Part shown: positions 8,850 through 17,973 of the stretch, piece by piece
Numbering within the stretch: the stretch's first letter is position 1
How the letters are laid out: each line of letters opens with the position of its first letter
Origin: CAVYTF01 sp963771435
Lineage (GTDB): Bacteria; Bacteroidota; Bacteroidia; Chitinophagales; Chitinophagaceae
Direction: 5' to 3'
Length of the DNA: 64,000 bases
Assembly: GCA_963771435.1 (NCBI GenBank)
Contig: CAVYTF010000009.1
Location: 124,001-188,000 of the forward strand
Notes under the pieces: generated by a model
What the model saw: only the letters and a program-made list of their open reading frames with translations
Databases searched by the model: none
What the model was told of the DNA's origin: nothing
Translations under genes and position numbers: made by a program

Positions 8850-10447
8850 ATGGGATTTAAACTACTGCTAATTGGCATTTGCATTTGTGTGTTTGTTAGT
8901 TGCAATCAAGAAAGTAAAAAAGAAACCAAGGTGGTTCCTGAACCGGAGCGCTTTATTGATCCCCCAATAAAAGGTGCGGATGTTCCTTTTAAAGAATACA
9001 TGGTTGATGCGGCGAAGGGAGATACTGTTTATTACCCGACAGGGAGTATTATTTTGTTTCCACCTAATTCTTTCGTTGATAAAGATGGCAATGTAATTAC
9101 GGGAAATGTTCAAGTAAAATACAGGGAGTTCTCAAAACCGATAGACTTTTTCCTGTCGGGGATACCGATGAATTATGATTCTGCGGGTGTGCAGTACACT
9201 TTTGAATCGGCGGGGATGTGTGAAATACTTGCGTATAAGGATGGAGCGCCTGTTTTTGTTAACCCGGCAAGTAAGCCGGAGATAAATCTTGCTAGTGAGG
9301 ATAGTTCTCAAATACAGAATTTATATTATTTGGATACGGCTCAAAAAAAATGGGTCAATAAGGGGGCAAGTATCATAACTGACCTGCATAAGCGGAAAAA
9401 AGAAGGCGCGACAACTGTTCCATTGCCTGTTGAAGCATTGGAAGAGCCAGTTAAGCCGGAAAAAGCTAATACAAAAGCCCCATTATTCAAATAGTTATAG
9501 ACCCTGCTTCTTTTAAAGAATTGATGGTTTATAATAATTTAAAGTTCCAGGTTGATGCTGATGAAAAGAATTTTAACCCTAATGACACAAGCGAGGAATG
9601 GAAGCATGTGGAACTGCTGAAAGGAAGCAGGCAAGGGCTGTATACTGTTAAATTCAGCAATGCCAAAAAAACGGTTTCCTACTCTGTGAGGCCGGTGCTG
9701 GAAGGAGTTGACTATGACAAAGCATTGAAGGTTTTTGATACGAATATTAAAGAGTATAACAGAGAAGTGAAAGAAAGGCTGGCAGCGGAGAAGAAAAATA
9801 ATCAATACATAAAAGATCCACTCGCGAACAAGGATATAGCGGAAGAAAGGAAAGATAAAGAGCAGTATTTAAGAGATTCATTGGCGTACGAAAAAATTGT
9901 GGAAGAAAATAAAATGATAGAGAAACTGAATGTGCTGATAGAGGCAAGAAACAAGGAAATAGAATGGGAAAATATATTAATTGAAAAGCAAAACAGGGAA
10001 ATTGAAAAGCAAAATGCTATTGCTGACGAAGAAACGAAAAAACAAATGGCCGCATTGATAAAGAAAGATAGCCTGATGCGCAGTTTTCAAATTGACGGTT
10101 TTGGAATCTGGAATTGTGATAATGCTAATATTTTGAATTGTATTCTTATTACTCCAAGTTTTACCGATGTGAAAGGCAATAGCATTTTCATCATATCTGT
10201 TTCGGTTATATGTAAATCATTTAAAGGAATACTTGGTATGGTAAAGGATAAAATTAAGCTCGTAAAAAACGGCGACAACATGATAGTGGGTGTGTATGAT
10301 GGCAGGTTTGCTTATTTGACGTATGAGGAATATCAGAAACTAAACATAACTGCAACTACCAAAGAGCAGACCTTTATTATGACCGTTGTTTCAGCGGAAA
10401 ACAATAATTATGAGTATATAAAGGGGGTTGCGGAAGGCCAGAAATAA
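8850..10447 (+). CDS. Large lipoprotein with coiled-coil half, frameshifted
   Basis: An exported lipoprotein of about 532 residues once the frame is joined. The lipoprotein signal is MGFKLLLIGICICVFVSC, with the Cys at residue 18. The N-terminal half has FPPNSFVDKDGNVITGNVQVKY, a carboxypeptidase-regulatory-like/Ig-like strand pattern often seen in Bacteroidota lipoproteins. The C-terminal half has a long Glu/Lys-rich coiled coil (about residues 320-400), then a globular end. The first frame stops at 9494; the other frame joins through KSPIIQIVIDPASF. One base is missing in AAAAGCCCC near 9470-9478. The function is unknown. Confidence 0.78.
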
Positions 10448-10500
10448 GCTTGCAGGAGTTTTTATTGTTTGTACTTTGCAGGGAAATAAAAATATTGGCT

Positions 10501-11979
10501 GTGAAAAGGGTTATATTGTTTGTTTTGGTTGCTATGGGTTTGGGTTTTGTGGCTAAGGGGCAAACGGAATATTTGGTGACTGTTGACCCTGCAACTGGCG
10601 TGTTTACAAAGGTGAATAGTATACCGGGTGTTATGTACATTACTGCTGAACCGGATGTAACTACAATCGACAACACAAACAATTATTTTATTTTTGTAGG
10701 CCACCCTCCGGTTGACAGCATTTCTTATCTTTATTCATTAAATAATAATAACGGCGATATTATATCTGATCCTCTTTTTTCAGTTAATAAAGGCCTATTG
10801 TATGGCGATTTATTAAAAATTTTATATGGAATTGAAGAACAGAATGGTGTGTTTTATTTAGTTTCTGTAAATAGCGTGACAGGTGGTTATACAACCATCA
10901 ATGCTCTAAATGATGGATTTGATGGAGCCTTGCAAATGACCTATAATCATAACTTAAATGAATTAATAATTCTTGCACAAGATATAAGTGGCAACCTCAG
11001 CTTTTTTATCGTTGATGGAAAAACAGGAGATATCATTTCTAAAACAGTAACCACTTATTATTATTCAGAAATACATTTTGACAACACCACTAATCAATTA
11101 TTCGTAGTTCAAAGTAGTGACTCAAGTGGTATAGAAAGAATCCAACTTGGTACAATAAATATAGCTACAGGGGCTTTTTCTGCTCTATATAATTTTCCAT
11201 CTGATGAATATTTAGCAGGATACAGCACATTTGATGAAAAAGATCAGGAATATATAGATGCCACTATTGATAGTGTAAATCATTGGCATTTATACTTTAT
11301 AAATGTTGCTACAGGAAAAGTTGTTTATAGAGATTCTGTTGAGGCTGCTACTCAAGATGGTGATAATGTACTTGAATATAGGTATGATAATAGTACTAAT
11401 ATACTCTATGCTTTGCATTGGGAGGAGTTTACAACTCCTGTAACCCTCCTTTCCTTCACCGCCACCAAACAAGTCACGCAAAACCTGCTGCAATGGACAA
11501 CCACACAGGAAGTGAATAGTAGCTATTTTGGGGTGGAGAGAAGTAGTGATGGGGTGAACTTTATAGGTATAGGACAGGTGGATGCGGCGGGGAATAGTAG
11601 TGTTGTTAAGAGCTATTCGTTGGTTGATGTTAAACCTGTTAATGGTATGAATTATTACCGATTAAAGATGGTGGATAAGGACGGGAAGTTTAGTTATAGC
11701 CAAGTGAGAAGTATTAATGAAGCGGTGAGTTTTGGGATGAGTATTTATCCTAACCCGGTGGTGAATAAGCTGAACCTGAATATTAGTAGTGATAAGGCGA
11801 TGACGGTGGAGGTGGAGGTGGTTGATAATGGGGGGAAGGTGATTGCTGAGCATGAGATGGAGGTTGCTGCGGGGGTATCGACGGAGAGTATTAATGTTGG
11901 TGGGTTGAGTAACGGGGAGTATTATGTGAGGGTGGTTGGTAGCGAGGGAGAGATGGAGGAGAGGTTTGTGAGGGAGTAG
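10501..11979 (+). CDS. T9SS-sorted exported protein
   Basis: A 492-residue secreted protein. Signal peptide from GTG 10501: MKRVILFVLVAMGLGFVAKG. The body (about 25-310) has repeated T-G-x-[ILV] strand units (VDPATGVFTKV, SVTGGYTTI, NVATGKVVY), suggesting a beta-propeller-like domain. A fibronectin-like stretch follows (about 320-415: LLQWTTTQEVNSSYFGVERS). The last 80 residues are a type A T9SS sorting domain (MSIYPNPVVNKLNLNIS), which sends it to the surface through the type IX system. It begins 53 bp after the lipoprotein gene and may share its transcript. Confidence 0.87.
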   Translation: MKRVILFVLVAMGLGFVAKGQTEYLVTVDPATGVFTKVNSIPGVMYITAEPDVTTIDNTNNYFIFVGHPPVDSISYLYSLNNNNGDIISDPLFSVNKGLLYGDLLKILYGIEEQNGVFYLVSVNSVTGGYTTINALNDGFDGALQMTYNHNLNELIILAQDISGNLSFFIVDGKTGDIISKTVTTYYYSEIHFDNTTNQLFVVQSSDSSGIERIQLGTINIATGAFSALYNFPSDEYLAGYSTFDEKDQEYIDATIDSVNHWHLYFINVATGKVVYRDSVEAATQDGDNVLEYRYDNSTNILYALHWEEFTTPVTLLSFTATKQVTQNLLQWTTTQEVNSSYFGVERSSDGVNFIGIGQVDAAGNSSVVKSYSLVDVKPVNGMNYYRLKMVDKDGKFSYSQVRSINEAVSFGMSIYPNPVVNKLNLNISSDKAMTVEVEVVDNGGKVIAEHEMEVAAGVSTESINVGGLSNGEYYVRVVGSEGEMEERFVRE

Positions 11980-11986
11980 GAAGGTG

Positions 11987-12560
11987 TCTGAATCACGGAT
12001 TTAGAGGATTAAGGGATTGCACGGATCTAAAGAATAGTTGGGGGTTTAAATGTGGGGCTGCGAGGCCCAAGTACGCTATACACGGGCTATGCTGCATACT
12101 TGAGCCAGTGGGGGGATTTGCACCAATTTTTGATGTGGGGGCTGCGAGGCCCAAGTACGCTATACACGGGCTATGCTGCATACTTGAGCCAGTGGGGAGC
12201 ATACTTGAGCGAGCGTTGGAGTATTTCGGTTGGTGAGACACCAACCGATAGTGAAATTCCCGGCTCAACGCAGGGTCTCATGCTTTACACAAGGCTATGC
12301 AATGAAGACCCTGCTCCGACCAAGACTGCAAGGCACAAGTACGCTATACACGGGCTATGCTGCATACTTGAGCCAGTGTAGGGTCTGAATCACGGATCAA
12401 GAGGATTAAAGGATCGCACGGATCTAAAGAATAGTTGGGGTTTAAATGTGCGGTACAGACATATTACGATGTAGTTTGATCTGCACCGATTTTTGATGTG
12501 GGGGCTGCGAGGCACGGTATACTATGCATGGGCGATGGTGCATACTTGAGCAGTGTGAGA
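11987..12560. repeat. Intergenic repeat mosaic
   Basis: This stretch (11980-12572) is made of interleaved repeats. A 60-bp block starting GTCTGAATCACGGAT occurs at about 11987-12050 and again at 12386-12448. A block with AAGTACGCTATACACGGGC and ATACTTGAGCCAGTG occurs at about 12050-12112, 12133-12197 and 12325-12380, with a diverged copy at 12498-12555. A perfect hairpin sits at 12226-12248 (TCGGTTGGTG, 3-nt loop, CACCAACCGA). Open frames across it reflect the repeats and are not credible genes. No transposase is present. Confidence 0.85.
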
Positions 12561-12572
12561 AACCAGGGTATT

Positions 12573-13019
12573 TTAAACAGTTGCAAGCTTTTTACGCTTA
12601 TTCATTATTCGTGCATTTTTAAATTTGGGGCTTACGGGAACGCGCAATTCATAGGTTCTATTAAAAGCTTCCTGGCTGAGTTTGAACCTTTCTGATAAAA
12701 TACGGATCGTATCTTTAGACAGCCCTTTTTTGTAATGGAGCATATCGGAGACCAAACCTTCACTTACATGCAGAAGGTTGGCTAATTCAACCGCTTTCAT
12801 TTTGTGGTCTTTCATCAGTGACTTTAATAATGCTACCGGGTCTGCTAATTCAAAAGTATTATGTTCTTCATCATACTTTTCAATAAGAAGTGTAAGTAAG
12901 GCAATCTCATCTTTATTTGCTTTAGTTTTAGGAGATGAAAACACCAATTGTTCCAATGCTTTGCAATACCTGTTATATTGCTTTTCAGATGTAATTACTT
13001 TATATTTTAATTCTTCCAT
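12573..13019 (-). CDS. higA: HigA-like antitoxin
   Basis: A 148-residue antitoxin of the HigA type. The N-terminal helical part binds toxin; the C-terminal helix-turn-helix of the XRE/Cro type (about 66-125: MKAVELANLLHVSEGLVSDML) binds DNA and would autoregulate the operon. It follows the toxin gene by 10 bp in the order toxin then antitoxin, as usual for hig loci. The start is ATG 13019; a TTG at 13025 is less likely. It ends next to the repeat mosaic. Confidence 0.88.
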   Translation of the reverse strand: MEELKYKVITSEKQYNRYCKALEQLVFSSPKTKANKDEIALLTLLIEKYDEEHNTFELADPVALLKSLMKDHKMKAVELANLLHVSEGLVSDMLHYKKGLSKDTIRILSERFKLSQEAFNRTYELRVPVSPKFKNARIMNKRKKLATV

Positions 13020-13029
13020 AACCAATGAT

Positions 13030-13362
13030 CTAATATATGTTTATTGTGTATTGTTTTTCTTCTCTACATAATTTATTATATTCAGCATGAGTGCCGATCC
13101 AGCAAACAAATAAGTGCACTTCATTTTCTCCAAAGCTGTATTTGCAAATCATCCTGAACCTGTTACCTGCAATATCAAAAATTACCCAAAAACAACCCCT
13201 CCCTAATAAATCGGCAGTAGGAAATGTATCTTTAATATCTGCAGGCAAATTCCAATCTGCCAATTTAATTTTTGAAAGCCATTCTTTGAAAGACATCTTA
13301 CTAACGGTATGTTCCATTGTATACTCCCGGATAGTCTTTTCTTTTATAAGATGAACCTTCAT
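13030..13362 (-). CDS. higB: HigB-like RelE-superfamily toxin
   Basis: A 110-residue toxin of the HigB_toxin family (PF09907), a ribosome-dependent mRNA interferase in characterised members. Family features: FKEWLSKIKLADWNLPADIK, GCFWVIFDIAGNRFRMICKYSF, and the C-terminal IGTHAEYNKL containing the conserved histidine. The start is ATG 13362 (MKVHLIKEK); the open frame extends upstream to 13446 without family similarity. First gene of the pair, transcribed away from the glycosyltransferase gene. Confidence 0.88.
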   Translation of the reverse strand: MKVHLIKEKTIREYTMEHTVSKMSFKEWLSKIKLADWNLPADIKDTFPTADLLGRGCFWVIFDIAGNRFRMICKYSFGENEVHLFVCWIGTHAEYNKLCREEKQYTINIY

Positions 13363-13521
13363 ATTCTGAAGTAAAGGTAATAAAAGTTCACAAAAAGTGA
13401 AGATATTTATTTCTTTAGTTTTTCCACCAACGGGAGCATGTTCCAAAATAATTTATTCAAACGTCCCCGTTCTTCAAGGTGGGCTGTGCTAACATTATTT
13501 CTCACACAAGCAAAGCACAAT

Positions 13522-13529
13522 TATCTTTG
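13522..13529 (+). promoter_or_regulatory. Probable -7 box upstream of the glycosyltransferase gene
   Basis: TATCTTTG matches TAnnTTTG and ends 11 bp before the ATG at 13541. A TTTC near 13495 is a weak partner for the -33 box. The mRNA leader would be only a few bases long. Confidence 0.45.
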
Positions 13530-13540
13530 GAGAGTAGTAG

Positions 13541-14674
13541 ATGCCAGATAAATGCCTGCATATAGTTTGCCTTGATGTGCCTTATCCGGCGGATTATGGG
13601 GGGGTGTATGACCTGTTTTATAAACTGCCGGCACTGAAAGCGGCGGGGGTGAAGGTGTTGCTGCATTGTTTTGAATATGGGCGGGGAGAGCAGGCTGAAC
13701 TGAAGAAATATTGCGAGGAGGTGCGTTATTACCGAAGGCAGGGGTGGTGGAAAAGTTTGCTGACAGGGCTGCCTTATATTGTTGGCAGCAGAAGGAATAA
13801 GGAGCTGGAGGCGAATCTTTTGAAGGATGAGTTCCCGATATTGATGGAGGGGGTGCATTGCACGTATCCTTTGACTGACAAGCGTTTTAGGGGGCGCAGG
13901 ATGTTTGTGCGGCTTCATAATGTGGAGCATGTTTATTACCATCATCTTTTTTGCTGGGAAACTAATGTGCTGAAGAGGCTGTATTTTCTATGGGAAAGCT
14001 GGCTGCTGAAAAAATATGAGCGGAGGATAGCGGAAAAGGATGCGGGGTTTTGGACGGTATCAGAAAAGGATGCGGTGTTTTACAGGGATAGTTTTGGCTG
14101 CAGGCGGGTTAGTTACCTGCCTTTGTTTTTACCTGCATGGAAAGTGGCAGAGGGCATGGGAATGGGAACTTATTGTTTGTACCACGCGAATTTGAAGGTG
14201 TCAGAGAATGAAGAAGCGGCAAGGTGGTTGGTGAAAAATGTTTTTAAAAGCGAGAAAATAGTGTTTGTTATTGCAGGGAAAGGGCCTTCGAAGCGGCTAC
14301 AAAAACTGGTGGAGCGAAGGAGCAATATTTCTTTGGTTGCCGATCCAGAGGAAGAGAAGATGCAGGAGCTGATAGCAATGGCACATGTGAATATCCTGCC
14401 TTCGTTCAGCGAAACGGGTATTAAACTGAAACTGGTTAACGCGCTTTTTAATGGCAAATATTGCCTTGTAAACGATGCTATGGTTGCAGGTACGGGGCTT
14501 GAAAGTTTATGTTGTATCAGCAACAACGCGGCGGATATGGAAAGGGCGCTGGAGGAGTTGTATAAGAAGCCTTTTGGTGTGGAAGATGTGGAATTGAGAA
14601 AGCGGGTTTTGAACAGCAGGTTTAATAATGAGGCTAATGCAAAGCAAATAGTGAAATGGGTATGGGAGGAGTGA
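13541..14674 (+). CDS. Glycosyltransferase (GT-B fold, GT4-like)
   Basis: A 377-residue glycosyltransferase. The N-terminal half has the GT4-like entry (HIVCLDVPYPADYGGVYDLFYKL). The C-terminal nucleotide-sugar domain has FVIAGKGPSKRL and ILPSFSETGIKLKLVNAL, where the second E of an EX7E-type motif would be expected. It probably acts on a surface polysaccharide or glycolipid at the cytoplasmic membrane; donor and acceptor cannot be told. It stands alone, convergent with ftsE. Confidence 0.85.
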   Translation: MPDKCLHIVCLDVPYPADYGGVYDLFYKLPALKAAGVKVLLHCFEYGRGEQAELKKYCEEVRYYRRQGWWKSLLTGLPYIVGSRRNKELEANLLKDEFPILMEGVHCTYPLTDKRFRGRRMFVRLHNVEHVYYHHLFCWETNVLKRLYFLWESWLLKKYERRIAEKDAGFWTVSEKDAVFYRDSFGCRRVSYLPLFLPAWKVAEGMGMGTYCLYHANLKVSENEEAARWLVKNVFKSEKIVFVIAGKGPSKRLQKLVERRSNISLVADPEEEKMQELIAMAHVNILPSFSETGIKLKLVNALFNGKYCLVNDAMVAGTGLESLCCISNNAADMERALEELYKKPFGVEDVELRKRVLNSRFNNEANAKQIVKWVWEE

Positions 14675-14685
14675 TGTTGACGTGA

Positions 14686-15387
14686 TCAGGGCCTTGCTGC
14701 TGCAACGGCTTCAGCGCTGCTATCGAAGACTTTGCTGTTTTGTGTTGTTAACATGCGGGCAGGGTAGCGGTTGATAACAATAAAGTCGTGGGTTGCCATT
14801 ATTATTGCGGCACCTATTTCTTTGCAGATAGAAAAAAGTAATTGAAGTATCTCGTCACTGGTTTCGGGGTCGATGTTGCCGGTTGGTTCGTCTGCTAAAA
14901 TTAGTTTTGGAGAGTTCAGCAAAGCCCTTGCAATGTCAACACGTTGCTGTTCGCCGCCGCTCATTTCATAAGGCATTTTAAATCCTTTGCTTTTTAAGCC
15001 AACTTTATCCAGCACATCATTTATTTTGTTCTCGATCAGCTTTTCATCCTTCCAACCCGTTGCCCTTAAAACAAAGCGCAGGTTTTCGTGCACGTTCCTG
15101 TCTGTTAAGAGTTGAAAATCCTGAAAAACAATGCCCAACTCCCGGCGTAAAAAGGGCACTTTTTTCCAGGTCATGTCGCGAAGGTTCTGCCCTGCTACAA
15201 TGGCCTCGCCTTCTTTCAAAGGCAAGTCTGCATATAAGGTTTTCAAGAGGCTGCTTTTGCCCGCGCCTGTTTTGCCGACTAGGTAAACAAATTCTCCTTT
15301 GCTTACAGTGAAATTTACGTCCTGTAAAATCAAATTATGTCCCTGGTAAATATTGGCATGGCTAACAGATACTACTACTTCAGACAT
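14686..15387 (-). CDS. ftsE: Cell division ATP-binding protein FtsE
   Basis: A 233-residue ABC ATPase. Walker A is GKTGAGKSS, the Q-loop is in VFQDFQLL, the signature is MSGGEQQRV, Walker B is LILADEPTG, and the switch histidine is in MATHDF. The sequence and length fit FtsE, which with FtsX controls septal peptidoglycan hydrolases. ftsX is not adjacent in this window. A peptidoglycan amidase gene starts divergently 146 bp away, which is consistent with a cell-wall role. A LolD-type ATPase would be the alternative. Confidence 0.85.
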   Translation of the reverse strand: MSEVVVSVSHANIYQGHNLILQDVNFTVSKGEFVYLVGKTGAGKSSLLKTLYADLPLKEGEAIVAGQNLRDMTWKKVPFLRRELGIVFQDFQLLTDRNVHENLRFVLRATGWKDEKLIENKINDVLDKVGLKSKGFKMPYEMSGGEQQRVDIARALLNSPKLILADEPTGNIDPETSDEILQLLFSICKEIGAAIIMATHDFIVINRYPARMLTTQNSKVFDSSAEAVAAARP

Positions 15388-15533
15388 ATTTTATCGCTTT
15401 TGTGAGAGGGTAAAGTTATAATAATTCTTTTGCTGTAAGTTCATTTTAAACAGGATAGGAGTTGTTTGTTTGTTGTAGAAATATTAAATTTTAACAAATC
15501 GATTTTTATTACGAAATTTGTAGTCTAATTGCA

Positions 15534-16370
15534 ATGAGCAAACAACGTATAAAAATTGATCTTCTTAAAGGGCGAAAAACCAGTTTATTTATCACGGCAG
15601 CCAGCCTTATTTTTATTGGAATTCTTATTACGATAGCGTATTCTATTTTTTTACATAAAAAGGAGGTGGCGAAAATTGTTACCAATAGTCCACAGCAATT
15701 CAGGTTAGTGGTTGATGCCGGGCATGGCGGTGTTGATGAGGGGTCGAAATACAAGAATATTAAGGAAAAAGATATAACACTTGCTATAGCGAAGCAAATA
15801 AAAGCACTTGCTCCCCAATATGGAATTGATGTTGTGATGACACGCGCTTCGGATAGCTTTATAAACCCCATTGGAAGAATAAATGTTGCAGCACATGAAA
15901 ACGGGAATGCTTATATAGCGATCCATGTGAATGAATTGAAGGGCTACAGCTATGTTTCGGGAATGCAGGTGTATGTTTCTAACCGCAACCCGCAATTCGC
16001 ACAAAGCTGTGTGCTGGGTTCTGCAGTTACAAAAAGCCTGAGCGACAAATTCAAAGTATTTGGCAAGCTACAGGACAGGGCAAAAAACATTTATGTATTA
16101 AGCGAAAATAGTTTGCCTTCTGTATTGGTTGAGTGCGGGTTTATTACTAATGCTACAGATGCCAAAATGCTGACTGACAGCACTGAAGAAAGACAGATAG
16201 CGAAACAGATATTAGATGGCGTTGCTGCTTATAAAAACCATACAGCAACCCAGTTGTATGCGGTTCAACAGCCACATTGGGCAGACACGCTAAAGCCCAG
16301 AAGGATCATTGCTTCTGCACGTGGCGTTACATTAAGGAAAAAAGCCAAGAAGGGGAACAGGCTTACGTAG
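15534..16370 (+). CDS. N-acetylmuramoyl-L-alanine amidase (Amidase_3)
   Basis: A zinc amidase that cleaves the lactyl-amide bond between MurNAc and the peptide stem. An N-terminal transmembrane anchor (about 18-41) is followed by the Amidase_3 domain from about 55: VVDAGHGGVDEG (zinc His), KDITLAIAKQI, AYIAIHVNE (zinc His) and SVLVECGFITN (catalytic Glu). The C-terminal 50 residues are basic. The 278-residue length is usual for AmiC-like enzymes without a regulatory insertion. It is divergent from ftsE, whose pathway activates such enzymes in other bacteria. Confidence 0.92.
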   Translation: MSKQRIKIDLLKGRKTSLFITAASLIFIGILITIAYSIFLHKKEVAKIVTNSPQQFRLVVDAGHGGVDEGSKYKNIKEKDITLAIAKQIKALAPQYGIDVVMTRASDSFINPIGRINVAAHENGNAYIAIHVNELKGYSYVSGMQVYVSNRNPQFAQSCVLGSAVTKSLSDKFKVFGKLQDRAKNIYVLSENSLPSVLVECGFITNATDAKMLTDSTEERQIAKQILDGVAAYKNHTATQLYAVQQPHWADTLKPRRIIASARGVTLRKKAKKGNRLT

Positions 16371-16383
16371 GACATCATCCCAA

Positions 16384-16404
16384 CCCTTCTCCTTTGGAGA
16401 AGGG
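16384..16404. repeat. REP-like palindrome between convergent genes
   Basis: A perfect 9-bp stem (CCCTTCTCC, 3-nt loop TTT, GGAGAAGGG) lies between the amidase and AIR synthase genes. No T-run follows on either strand, so it is more like a dispersed palindrome than a standard terminator. Confidence 0.6.
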
Positions 16405-16424
16405 CAAGAACCAGCGGGTTATAA

Positions 16425-17603
16425 TCATTTATATTCTATCCATTGTTCCTGCGCTTTCAAATGCAGTGTTTTTTCTGTGCTTTCTTCTACATGGCCGATA
16501 ATCTTAGCCTCAATGTTAAAGAGGGTTGCTTCTTGTATTAATAGTTGGGCGGAATCTTTATCTGTAAATATCTCAAGGCGATGGCCCATGTTAAAGACCT
16601 GGTACATTTCTTTGTTATCTGCGCCTGAGTTTTGTTGAATAAGCTTGAAAATAGGAGGAGGTTCAAACAAATTGTCTTTTATAACTTTTAAAGGCTTTGG
16701 CAAGTATTTCATGCATTTGGTTTGACCGCCGCCGCTGCAATGGATTGCTCCGTCAATCTTATCAAAATACTTTTCAAGCAATACTTTCATGAGTGGTGCG
16801 TAAGTGCGGGTGGGAGATAGCAGCAACTTGCCGATGGAAGTTTGTGGTTGGTTGTTGGTTGTTGATAGTTGGTCTGTTAATTTGTTTTTGCCGATGTATA
16901 CAACATCGTTGCTTAATGTTGGTTCAAAGGTTTCAGAGTAGTTTTTTGCATAATATTTATTCAATACGTCGTGCCTTGCACTGGTTAAGCCGTTGCTGCC
17001 GAGGCCGCTGTTGTATTCATTCTCATATGTTGCCTTTCCAAAGCTTGCGAAGCCAACAATTACGTTGCCTGCTTTTATTTTTTCATTAGTTATTATTTTT
17101 TGCTTGTGTAAACGGGCGGTCATTGTGCCGTTTACGGCGATGGTTCTAACTACATCGCCAACGTCTGCTGTTTCGCCGCCGAGGAAATGAATGTTAACGC
17201 CATGGGTTTTCATACTATTAAAGAAATCCTGTGTGCCGTTAATGACCTGTTCTAATACTTCACCAGGGATGAGTAACTTATTCCTGTCAATGGTTGAGGA
17301 AAACAACAGGTTGTCGTAAGCACCGACACATAGTAAGTCATCCAGGTTCATTGCTACTGCGTCCTGGGCGATGCCACGCCAAACGGTTATATCGCCTGTT
17401 TCTTTCCAGTACAAATAAGCCAAAATGCTTTTTGTTCCGGCGCCGTCGGCATGCATAATGTTTACAAAATTGTCATCGCCGCACAAAAAATCGGGGTATA
17501 GTTTGCAAAAAGCATGTTCATACAGCCCCATATCTAAGTTTTTTATTGCCGCATGGACCTCTTCTTTTTGAGCGCTTACACCGCGTTTGGAGTATAAAGA
17601 CAT
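16425..17603 (-). CDS. purM: AIR synthase (PurM), phosphoribosylformylglycinamidine cyclo-ligase
   Basis: A 392-residue PurM-like enzyme making aminoimidazole ribotide in purine synthesis. Family segments: HADGAGTKSILAYLYWKETG, DDLLCVGA, FLGGETADVGDVVRTIAVNGT, LLLSPTRTYAPL and HCSGGGQTKCMKYLP. It is the long form typical of Bacteroidota. Between KNKLTD and SIGKLLLSPTRTY there are about ten extra residues (QLSTTNNQPQ) encoded by a low-complexity repeat (about 16840-16878). A purS gene is also present at the other end of the window. Confidence 0.9.
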   Translation of the reverse strand: MSLYSKRGVSAQKEEVHAAIKNLDMGLYEHAFCKLYPDFLCGDDNFVNIMHADGAGTKSILAYLYWKETGDITVWRGIAQDAVAMNLDDLLCVGAYDNLLFSSTIDRNKLLIPGEVLEQVINGTQDFFNSMKTHGVNIHFLGGETADVGDVVRTIAVNGTMTARLHKQKIITNEKIKAGNVIVGFASFGKATYENEYNSGLGSNGLTSARHDVLNKYYAKNYSETFEPTLSNDVVYIGKNKLTDQLSTTNNQPQTSIGKLLLSPTRTYAPLMKVLLEKYFDKIDGAIHCSGGGQTKCMKYLPKPLKVIKDNLFEPPPIFKLIQQNSGADNKEMYQVFNMGHRLEIFTDKDSAQLLIQEATLFNIEAKIIGHVEESTEKTLHLKAQEQWIEYK

Positions 17604-17610
17604 GTTTTTT

Positions 17611-17642
17611 AATGGATAATTGAGAATGGATAATTGAGAATG
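17611..17642. repeat. Direct repeat just upstream of purM
   Basis: Two copies of AATGGATAATTGAG lie directly upstream of the PurM ATG. This belongs to the short repeat family that also appears as peptide insertions in several genes here. A possible -7 box (TACATTTG on the minus strand) is at 17645-17652. Confidence 0.7.
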
Positions 17643-17692
17643 TGCAAATGTACAATTCCAAAAAGGTTCGTTTTAGGATTTATACAACAAGG

Positions 17693-17917
17693 GCTTTCTT
17701 GCATGTAAAGGCTCTTTGCATTAGTGCAGAAGAGCTTTTCTTATATGCAAAGGTGTTTTGCATTAATTCAGAGAGGCTTTTCTTACATGCAAAGGTGTTT
17801 TGCATTAGTGCAAAGAAGCTTTTCTTATGTGCAAAAGAGCTTTGCATTAATGCAGAGAAGGTTTTCTTATATCCAAAAGAGCTTTGCATTAATGCAAAAC
17901 TACTTTTCTATATGGCC
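17693..17917. repeat. 21-bp period intergenic array B (42-bp higher order)
   Basis: One 41-bp and four 42-bp units plus a partial unit fill the divergent gap between purM and ribF. Each 42-bp unit consists of two related 21-bp halves, e.g. GCTTTTCTTACATGCAAAGGT and then GTTTTGCATTAGTGCAAAGAA. Because 21 is a multiple of 3, at least two plus-strand frames and one minus-strand frame stay open, giving heptad peptides such as LFLYAKV-FCINSER. I do not treat these as genes. There are no spacers. No other gene is visible between 17604 and 17973. Confidence 0.9.
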
Positions 17918-17956
17918 AAACATTAAATGCCGGGCGGCAATAGCTGCATCAACAAT

Positions 17957-17964
17957 TATCTTTG
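17957..17964 (+). promoter_or_regulatory. Probable -7 box of ribF
   Basis: TATCTTTG matches TAnnTTTG and ends 9 bp before the ribF ATG at 17974, implying a leaderless or very short-leader transcript. The -33 partner is unclear because the upstream DNA is repeat array B. Confidence 0.45.
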
Positions 17965-17973
17965 CGGCAATTT

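Noticed and set aside
12052..12381. Gene of 109 residues in the repeat mosaic
   Set aside because: The translation repeats whenever the DNA repeat recurs (GLRGPSTLYTGYAAYLSQWG) and has no independent support.
13030..13446. HigBA as part of a larger defence island
   Set aside because: Neighbours are a glycosyltransferase gene and repeats. No nuclease, restriction or phage-related gene is nearby.
16384..16404. Standard two-way terminator
   Set aside because: The perfect stem is not followed by a T-run on either strand; it fits a dispersed palindrome better.
17693..17917. CRISPR array
   Set aside because: Units are directly adjacent with no unique spacers, diverge along the array, and no cas genes are present. 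The same applies to the other 21-bp and 11-bp arrays.
17642..17926. Protein-coding gene of 94 residues across array B
   Set aside because: Several frames on both strands are open merely because the period is a multiple of three. No start context or known family supports one over another.
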